Source of the DNA: Thermomicrobiaceae bacterium
Lineage (GTDB): Bacteria; Chloroflexota; Chloroflexia; Thermomicrobiales; Thermomicrobiaceae
Direction of reading: 5' to 3'
Length of the DNA: 7,441 bases
Assembly: GCA_007124395.1 (NCBI GenBank)
Contig: SLFF01000425.1
Coordinates: 1 to 7,441, forward strand
The translations under genes were made by a program, and so were the position numbers. The number at the start of each line of letters is the position of its first letter. The first letter of the stretch is position 1. Shown here piece after piece: positions 1 through 5,004 of the stretch. A model generated the notes under the pieces. It was not told the DNA's origin. It did no database searches and worked only from the letters and a program-made list of their open reading frames with translations.

Positions 1-609
1 CATGCGTCAGTTGCCTACGCCCTGCTAAGCGCCGGGCTCTTGTTGCTGATCGTCGAGCTGTTCACACCTGGAAGACTCATTGCCGGCATTCCGGCCGTCG
101 TCTGCCTTGCGCTGGCGTTCGTCGCACTGGGAAACCTCCCGGTCTCCTGGTTCGGGCTGGCCCTGATCTTTCTCGCGGCCATTCTGTTTATTGCAGAACT
201 CCGGACACCGTGGATCGGGGTTGCGGGCGCTTTCGGCCTGGTCGCCTACGTCGCCGGATCACTCTCGCTCTATCGCCCATGGGGCGCTATGTCTGCCTTC
301 GCCCCGGACGTCAGTGTGAATGTCTGGGTTATCGTTGGTACGATGGTAGGCTGGGTGATCGTGCTCCTGATAACGCTCCGGGCGGTCTTCCGAGTTCGGC
401 AGAGCCAGCTAGAGGGGCAACCACCCGATCTTGCCGGTCAGACTGGCTTCGTGATCGAACCGCTCAACCCCCGTGGTGTCGTGAGAATCCACGAGCAGGA
501 GTGGTCGGCGGTGTCGGCAGCTGGAAATATTGAAACCGGCACACAGGTGCTCGTTGAAGAGATGAACATGGGGATTCTGCACGTTTCTCCCAGTGATACT
601 CGGGAATAG
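1..609 (+). CDS. NfeD family membrane protein, C-terminal part (5' end outside window)
   Basis: The frame is open to base 1, so the gene starts upstream. The TTG at 40 is internal, not the start. The visible 202 residues begin within a helix that leads into ELFTPG, which matches the region joining the ClpP-like protease domain to the membrane part in long NfeD (NfeD1b) proteins. About four hydrophobic helices follow, then a soluble C-terminal OB-fold of the NfeD type at about residues 135-198, with the pattern GQTGFV..LNPRGVVRI..QEWSAVS..GNIETGTQVLVEEMNMGILHVSP. Known members are membrane-bound and usually act with a stomatin/SPFH partner in membrane quality control. No stomatin gene follows here; yajQ starts 60 bases downstream, possibly in the same transcript. 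Whether the upstream part carries the serine protease domain cannot be seen, so it could also be a short membrane-only NfeD. Confidence 0.85.
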   Translation, partial: HASVAYALLSAGLLLLIVELFTPGRLIAGIPAVVCLALAFVALGNLPVSWFGLALIFLAAILFIAELRTPWIGVAGAFGLVAYVAGSLSLYRPWGAMSAFAPDVSVNVWVIVGTMVGWVIVLLITLRAVFRVRQSQLEGQPPDLAGQTGFVIEPLNPRGVVRIHEQEWSAVSAAGNIETGTQVLVEEMNMGILHVSPSDTRE

Positions 610-655
610 TGCTAAAGCCACCTAAATGAGGTGACAGAAGACGCCAGGCAAAGAG

Positions 656-661
656 AAAGGA
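656..661 (+). promoter_or_regulatory. Ribosome binding site of yajQ
   Basis: AAAGGA lies 8 bases before the ATG at 670. It is a normal Shine-Dalgarno match and supports that start codon. Confidence 0.7.
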
Positions 662-669
662 CGCATTGA

Positions 670-1161
670 ATGGCATCAACAAACTCATTCGATATCGTTT
701 CTGATTTTGATCAGCAGGAACTCACGAACGCGGTCGATCAGACGGAACGCGAAGTTCGCACCCGCTACGATCTCAAGAGCACACCGACGGAGATCGAGCG
801 CAACGACAATGAAATCGTCATCACCACGGACACTGATTTCACGCTCACTGCCGTCACCGACATTCTGGAGAGCCGGGTAATCCGGCGGGGACTCTCGCTG
901 AAGGTTCTCGATTATCAGAAGCAGGAGACGGCCAGCGGCGGCAAAGTCCGGCAGGAGATCAAGCTAAAGCGCGGTATTCCAGAAGAGATCGCCAAGCAGA
1001 TCAGCAAGCAGATCCGGTCTGATTTCAAGAAGGTAACCGCCCAGATTCAGGGCGATGAGGTCCGGGTGTCATCAAAGAACAAGGATGATCTTCAGGCGGT
1101 CATGCAGGCGATGAAGGAATCCGACTATCCGGTCGCGCTGCAGTTTACGAACTTCCGCTAG
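670..1161 (+). CDS. yajQ: YajQ family nucleotide-binding protein
   Basis: This is a complete 163-residue protein, the usual length of the YajQ (DUF520) family. Family landmarks are visible along its length: SFDIVSDFD near residue 6, ELTNAVDQ and RTRYDLKS in the first 40 residues, ESRVIRRGLSLKVLD at about 67-81, GGKVRQEIKLKRGIPEE in the middle, QIQGDEVRVSSKNKDDLQAVM, and the terminal LQFTNFR typical of the family. YajQ proteins are small cytoplasmic two-domain alpha/beta proteins. Some bind cyclic di-GMP and act as effectors with transcription factors, while others have been reported to bind nucleotides or tRNA. Ligand binding here is inferred from family only. The start is supported by AAAGGA at 656-661. 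It follows the NfeD gene by 60 bases on the same strand, and its last 17 bases overlap the end of the opposite-strand acyltransferase gene. Confidence 0.96.
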   Translation: MASTNSFDIVSDFDQQELTNAVDQTEREVRTRYDLKSTPTEIERNDNEIVITTDTDFTLTAVTDILESRVIRRGLSLKVLDYQKQETASGGKVRQEIKLKRGIPEEIAKQISKQIRSDFKKVTAQIQGDEVRVSSKNKDDLQAVMQAMKESDYPVALQFTNFR

Positions 1162-2284
1162 AGTCCGGGCGCGCAGTATTCGGGTAGTGTCCAATCGATG
1201 GATTCGATGATCGTGGCTCGTCCTCCTGGACGGGCCGCGCCTGTTCTTCGCCCTCGTGGCTGGCCCACCGATCACGTTCCTCGCTGGATGGCCCGAGAAT
1301 CTTTCCATCAAGCGGAGAGCCAACCGGAAACACGCGGATCGACTGCTGTGGTGACGCCGTCCAGACACGCTGGAACATGACCCACTGATCGGGAGCAGAA
1401 CGGAGCTGACGCTCGAACACCTCGACGAGCTGTGCAAGTCCCTTCCGGACGTCTTCTTCCGCGTTATCGGTCTTCTCCACGAAGAACGGTTCCTCGACGT
1501 GCATGTAGTATCCACCACGCTCCCGCCGGGCAAACGTCGGGATGATCGGGGCGCCAGAATCTCTGGCAATCCGGATCGGCCCGGGTGGCAGCGTGGTCTC
1601 GGTGCCGAAAAACGTGACCGGCTTCCCGTTCTGGAAAAAGTCGCGGTCGGCAACGATCCCGATCAGTTGCCCGCGCTTCAACGCGGTCAGAACACGCCGA
1701 ACGCCACCTGGGGTGGCCGGCTCCATTCTGGCTCCACGAGATCCGCGCAAGTACGTCACTGCCGCATCGATGAATTCAGGCACCGTCCGAGCAGTCAGCA
1801 GGGTCAACTCATAGCCACGCAACCAGAGGATCTGCCCGACATAGTCGAACGCGCCGAAGTGAGCAGTCACCAGTACCCCGCCCTTGCCGCTGGCAACCAC
1901 TCGCTCGAGGCCTTCGATCCCCTCGGGATTCGTACGCACGGAAGCGAGCAATTGCTCTGGCGAGAGGCGTGGAACGCGGGTGAGATCGGCGAAATTCCGA
2001 GCACTGGTGCGAAACACGTTCCGCGTCGCGCGTCGGAGTTCCCGGTCTGAGGCCTCTGGCCCAAGAACATGGGAGAGGTTCGAGCGAACGTTGTTGCGAT
2101 ACGTCGGGAACAGGAGATAGAACAGCAATCCCCCGATATCGGACAGGAGATAGAGGACACGACGATTGAGCAGCCAGAAAAGGCGGCTAACCGCTCGTGC
2201 CAGCCAGATCGCCAGTCGCAGCTTGAATGGATCTTTCGGAATCTGATTCTGTCCCGCCACCCAGCTCTCCCTGTTCGCGGCCAT
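1145..2284 (-). CDS. Lysophospholipid/LpxL-PatA-like acyltransferase
   Basis: From the ATG at 2284 this gives 379 residues. It matches the LpxL/HtrB/PatA acyltransferase family (PF03279 type). An N-terminal amphipathic/hydrophobic region (about 21-60) would anchor it to the membrane. The catalytic HX4D is TAHFGAFD, with H142 and D147. The substrate-pocket block VADRDFFQNGKPVTFFG is at 211-227, followed by LPPGPIRIARDSGAPIIPTF (232-251) and a closing QWVMFQRVW (300-308). It should transfer an acyl chain from acyl-CoA or acyl-ACP to a lipid precursor at the inner membrane face. No LPS genes are near, so a PatA-like role on a phosphoinositide, mannoside or other polar lipid is more likely than lipid A; the substrate is not visible. 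The chosen ATG overlaps the TGA of the upstream HAD gene as TGATG (2282-2286), a translational-coupling arrangement. A GTG at 2308 in frame would add 8 residues. About 65 low-complexity polar residues follow the family core, and the stop lies inside the opposite-strand yajQ. Confidence 0.9.
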   Translation of the reverse strand: MAANRESWVAGQNQIPKDPFKLRLAIWLARAVSRLFWLLNRRVLYLLSDIGGLLFYLLFPTYRNNVRSNLSHVLGPEASDRELRRATRNVFRTSARNFADLTRVPRLSPEQLLASVRTNPEGIEGLERVVASGKGGVLVTAHFGAFDYVGQILWLRGYELTLLTARTVPEFIDAAVTYLRGSRGARMEPATPGGVRRVLTALKRGQLIGIVADRDFFQNGKPVTFFGTETTLPPGPIRIARDSGAPIIPTFARRERGGYYMHVEEPFFVEKTDNAEEDVRKGLAQLVEVFERQLRSAPDQWVMFQRVWTASPQQSIRVFPVGSPLDGKILGPSSEERDRWASHEGEEQARPVQEDEPRSSNPSIGHYPNTARPDSSGSS

Positions 2285-2934
2285 CAGGTAAATGACTCGA
2301 TGCGCCACCCGTTTGACTGGGCGATTACGCGCAAACGATCAGACGGATTCACGCAGATTGACTCCTCGAACAATTGCAGGAGCGGCTCGTCGGTATGATC
2401 GTCGGCGTAGCAGTAGGACTTATCCAGATCGAGCTGCTGCTCCTGGGCCAGATCCAGCATCAATTCTGCCTTGGCCGCACCATAGGGGTGTGCCGCCGCA
2501 AGCTTGCCAGTCAGGCGCCGATTCGACAGCTCCATCTGACTCGAAATGACATGATCGACGCCCAGACGGTCTCCGAGCGGTTCCACCACATATGGAAGCG
2601 ACCCCGAGAGCAACACGATACGGTGCCCCTGATCACGATGCCACAGGAGGTGATCGATACCTCGCTGGGACAGCGCTGGCAGAATCCGCTCGATCGCGCA
2701 TCGTCTCCCGTGAAGGCGGAGTGCCGCATCATGCATTCCCGTGAGGTATGGGCGCTCAGCGCGAATCTGCTGGGCAATGCTTCCCTGGTTCGATCCCTGG
2801 ATCGCCGCCCGGACGGTTTTCACTAGCGAACCAGCACCGAGCAAGCGCCTCTCCAGGAGATATCGCAGGAAGATGCGTTCGGCTGTCGTTTTCGGTAACA
2901 GTGTTCGATCGAGATCGAATACAGCAGCAATCAT
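2284..2934 (-). CDS. HAD-IB family phosphatase (SerB/PgpC-like)
   Basis: This complete 216-residue protein has all four HAD motifs. Motif I is FDLDRTLL, with nucleophile D7 and acid/base D9; Arg replaces the usual Gly at position 10. Motif II is S110 in LLSGS. Motif III is K155 in YGAAK. Motif IV is YADDHTDEPLL, with D178, D179 and D182. The helical cap lies between motifs I and II (about 14-95). The ending SICVNPSDRLRVIAQSNGW matches subfamily IB, which includes phosphoserine phosphatase and the PgpC phosphatidylglycerophosphate phosphatase. Its neighbours point to lipid metabolism: it starts in an ATGA overlap (2931-2934) with the CDP-alcohol phosphatidyltransferase and ends in a TGATG overlap with the acyltransferase. 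I infer that it dephosphorylates the transferase product (PGP- or PIP-like) or a related intermediate. A serine-pathway role is possible but less likely here. A purine-rich AAAGAGGAG lies 14 bases before the ATG, so initiation probably relies on coupling. Confidence 0.93.
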   Translation of the reverse strand: MIAAVFDLDRTLLPKTTAERIFLRYLLERRLLGAGSLVKTVRAAIQGSNQGSIAQQIRAERPYLTGMHDAALRLHGRRCAIERILPALSQRGIDHLLWHRDQGHRIVLLSGSLPYVVEPLGDRLGVDHVISSQMELSNRRLTGKLAAAHPYGAAKAELMLDLAQEQQLDLDKSYCYADDHTDEPLLQLFEESICVNPSDRLRVIAQSNGWRIESFT

Positions 2935-3569
2935 CGAGATGACGTGGACTCCTCTTTGAGATAACTCATTGAATCTAAGAGCACCGGAATACCCCGGATA
3001 ACCGTGAGCGCAAGCGACGCATACACCATGAACCAGCCGAAGATCAGCATCGGCAATGAGTCGATGATCGTTGCGTACAGCGTACCTTCGGCATCCGGCA
3101 AACGTGCAGCAAACAGAGCCGTCAGAAAGACGAACGCGATACCTTTCGCCGCTCCGTAGAACGCGCGCATGAATCGAGACGCCGTCAGGAAGTGGGTGAT
3201 CGGAGATCGGGCCATCGAGTTATCCCCGAACGCCGTCTTGCCCTTCGTATAGGCGACACCCCGCATCGTGTCGACGAAAAACCCTCGCGTCATCACCAGC
3301 AGTGGAGCCCAGACCCCAATCAACCCGAGATGGGCAAACACGATCCACAGGGCGTTTTCGACAACCCGGTCTCCGGCGATATCGAGTACCGCACCGAATT
3401 CACTGGTCGACCCCTGCCTCCGGGCAATAAATCCATCCAGCGCATCGCTGATGAAGACCACAAAGATCATAAACGCCATCACCGCCACCAGCGGAAATGA
3501 TCGCGTATAGATCAGGGCAATCGTGAGAAAGAGGAGGCCAAGGCGACCGATCGTAATGAAATTGGCCAT
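2931..3569 (-). CDS. CDP-alcohol phosphatidyltransferase
   Basis: From the ATG at 3569 this is a 212-residue integral membrane enzyme. It carries the full family signature D-x2-D-G-x2-A-R-x8-G-x3-D-x3-D, seen as DALDGFIARR, then EFGAVLD and IAGD. The acidic residues are D42, D45, D63 and D67 (numbered from this start), and the last is the expected catalytic base. About six hydrophobic segments flank it. The enzyme exchanges CMP of a CDP-lipid for an alcohol such as glycerol-3-phosphate (PgsA), inositol phosphate (PIP synthase) or another. Sequence alone does not settle the acceptor. The ATG gives the usual short family N-terminus (MANFITIGR) and is preceded by GGGAGG three bases upstream, a tight spacing. 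The in-frame GTG at 3596 would add 9 residues and has no Shine-Dalgarno. It is the first gene of a three-gene overlapping cluster and has a strong extended -10 element about 100 bases upstream. Confidence 0.95.
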   Translation of the reverse strand: MANFITIGRLGLLFLTIALIYTRSFPLVAVMAFMIFVVFISDALDGFIARRQGSTSEFGAVLDIAGDRVVENALWIVFAHLGLIGVWAPLLVMTRGFFVDTMRGVAYTKGKTAFGDNSMARSPITHFLTASRFMRAFYGAAKGIAFVFLTALFAARLPDAEGTLYATIIDSLPMLIFGWFMVYASLALTVIRGIPVLLDSMSYLKEESTSSR

Positions 3570-3572
3570 ACG

Positions 3573-3578
3573 CCTCCC
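3573..3578 (-). promoter_or_regulatory. Ribosome binding site deciding the phosphatidyltransferase start
   Basis: GGGAGG on the minus strand ends three bases before the ATG at 3569. The spacing is short, but this is the only good match near either candidate start and favours the ATG over the GTG at 3596. Confidence 0.5.
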
Positions 3579-3669
3579 GCTCAGCCGTTTCGTCACGACG
3601 GTAGCCAGCGAAATCCAGCTACGCTCCCCTGCAATCGCCCCCGCAGCAATGCGATGCGAGGGCTGTGCG

Positions 3670-3678
3670 ATTATAGCA
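3670..3678 (-). promoter_or_regulatory. Extended -10 promoter of the lipid cluster
   Basis: The minus strand reads TGCTATAAT, a perfect consensus -10 hexamer (3675 to 3670) with the extended TGn motif. No recognisable -35 box lies 16-18 bases upstream, which is common for extended -10 promoters. It sits 9 bases past the stop codon of the DUF3048 gene, so any -35 contacts fall inside that gene's 3' end. Transcription would start near 3663, leaving a leader of about 94 bases. That leader holds only short (5-bp) inverted repeats. This suggests the lipid genes can be transcribed independently of the lipoprotein gene. Confidence 0.6.
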
Positions 3679-3686
3679 GAGGGTCT

Positions 3687-4862
3687 CTAATCGACCGCCT
3701 GAGCGGACATATCGAGCGGCAAGAGATTGATCCACGTCTTGCCTTCGGCCAGCGGGATCTCTTCACCAGATGACTGGTCATAAAAGCGGAATGGCTCCGT
3801 CTGCTCATCGCGCCGCCACTCGACTTCGTAGCGTTCGCCATTGCGCAGAACCCAGGCATTCCCGCTGCCGTACAGATCGACGTCATTGGAGACCTCTCCG
3901 CGCGTGTTCGGAGCGATATCGCCAACGAAGAACGGCGCCCAGATCACTACCACGTTGCGGGGCGAGACGATCTCATCCGTCACCGCGTCACGAGCCTCGA
4001 CTCCGCCAACGATTCGATCATACGAATCGGTCTCTTCGTTGAAGCGGAACTCCACTGAACCCGAGACGTAGGGAATATCAACTCCTGCACCCGCGACACC
4101 GCTGTCCGGAGTATCACCGAACGTGAAGGGAGTATTCTCGGCCAGCCGATTCCAACCCTGGTTGTCCGCAACTTCGCGAAGCGCCGGGATCGAGGTAAAC
4201 AGATTGTGCGGGGCAGAACGGTTGTTGTCCCGCCAGGCTGCCGAGCTGGCGTTCCCTTCAAGAACCAGCAGCGGCAAGCCTCGCTGCCAGAGCCGATCCT
4301 GAACCCCGATCGACGCGCCGGAATAAGCCAGTGCGGCGTCGTGCATCGGAACGACATCAACATCCATCAACCGGGCACTGCGAGCCGGCCCTACAACCTC
4401 GGGTGCAGAGGTCTGATACAGCGCCAGGAATCGAGTAAGTCCGGCTTCGGTCGGAGACTCATAAATAAGGTCAGCCTCGACCAGACCAGTGTGCGGTCGG
4501 GCCTGTGGAGAGTTGTCGATTCGCACCGCAATCGGTCGGAGTAGTGGTTCGTCTACTGGTTCACCGGTCAACGTCGAGCGATGCTCGGGCTCCGGTGTTG
4601 GTTCAGGCGTTGGTTCGACTGTCGCGGTTGGCTCCGGTGTTGGTTCAGGCGTTGGCTCGACCGTCGCGGTTGGCTCCGGGGATGGTGTCGGCTCCGGTGT
4701 CGCCGTCGGTTCAGGCGTCGACGTGGCAACCGCAGTTGGCGTCGGTTCGGTCTCAACGTCGTCGTCAGCGTCGCTCGAACAGGCGACGACAGAGATCATC
4801 AGCACGAACGAGATAATTGCGAGGACCAGGATTCGCACGGGGAAGTTCCTCCAGCCAGCCAT
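3687..4862 (-). CDS. DUF3048 (YerB-like) lipoprotein
   Basis: From the ATG at 4862 this is 391 residues. It begins with a lipoprotein signal peptide: NFPVR, a hydrophobic stretch at about 11-25, and the lipobox VVAC with C28 as the lipidated residue. A Thr/Pro/Glu-rich spacer (about 38-92) then holds the domain away from the membrane and includes two copies of the 14-residue TATVEPTPEPTPEP. The rest matches DUF3048. The N-terminal part has LTGEPV, RPIAVRIDNSPQARPHTGL, ADLIYE, TRFLALYQ and VGPARSARLMD (98-167), and APHNLFTS follows at 217-224. The C-terminal part has YGSGNAWVLRNG and GKTWINLLPLD. Family members (for example YerB of Bacillus) are extracytoplasmic proteins of unknown biochemical function. 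An open frame reaches back to 5030, but only the 4862 start gives a proper signal peptide. No clear Shine-Dalgarno precedes it. The gene follows the PH/DUF1648 gene after 142 bases and may have its own promoter. Confidence 0.93.
   Translation of the reverse strand: MAGWRNFPVRILVLAIISFVLMISVVACSSDADDDVETEPTPTAVATSTPEPTATPEPTPSPEPTATVEPTPEPTPEPTATVEPTPEPTPEPEHRSTLTGEPVDEPLLRPIAVRIDNSPQARPHTGLVEADLIYESPTEAGLTRFLALYQTSAPEVVGPARSARLMDVDVVPMHDAALAYSGASIGVQDRLWQRGLPLLVLEGNASSAAWRDNNRSAPHNLFTSIPALREVADNQGWNRLAENTPFTFGDTPDSGVAGAGVDIPYVSGSVEFRFNEETDSYDRIVGGVEARDAVTDEIVSPRNVVVIWAPFFVGDIAPNTRGEVSNDVDLYGSGNAWVLRNGERYEVEWRRDEQTEPFRFYDQSSGEEIPLAEGKTWINLLPLDMSAQAVD
4590..4673. repeat. 42-bp tandem repeat in the lipoprotein spacer
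   Basis: Two adjacent 42-base units (4590-4631 and 4632-4673) differ at only two positions. A third, degenerate start (CTCCGG) follows at 4674. In protein terms each unit encodes one TATVEPTPEPTPEP block, so length changes here stay in frame and alter the reach of the lipoprotein spacer. Confidence 0.9.
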
Positions 4863-4960
4863 CCAGATTGGAAGGCAAGGCGGTATGAATGAGTACGGGA
4901 TGTTCGCTCGTCGGGGAAATCGTTTCGCCGCTCCGTGTCCATCAATGACGGACAACCGGG

Positions 4961-4966
4961 ATTCTA
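4961..4966 (-). promoter_or_regulatory. Possible -10 element upstream of the DUF3048 gene
   Basis: TAGAAT on the minus strand matches the -10 consensus at five of six positions. It lies about 100 bases before the ATG at 4862, in the 142-base gap after the PH/DUF1648 gene. The sequence 17 bases upstream (TGGCCG) is a poor -35, so this is weak. The rest of the gap shows only 5-bp stems and no convincing terminator. Confidence 0.3.
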
Positions 4967-5004
4967 ACGCGTCACGGCATGTTCGGCCATGTTCAGGGAG
5001 CGGA

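Noticed and set aside
619..633. CACCT/AGGTG hairpin after the NfeD gene
   Set aside because: It is only 5 bp with a 5-base loop and no T-run. It is too weak to call a terminator.
1499..2050. A 183-codon plus-strand frame opposite the acyltransferase
   Set aside because: It has no recognisable family features, while the minus strand there carries the HX4D and DRD motifs of the acyltransferase.
3601..3622. GTAGC/GCTAC inverted repeat in the leader of the lipid cluster as a riboswitch or attenuator
   Set aside because: It is only a 5-bp stem with a 12-base loop, and there is no further structure or T-run. This is within chance.
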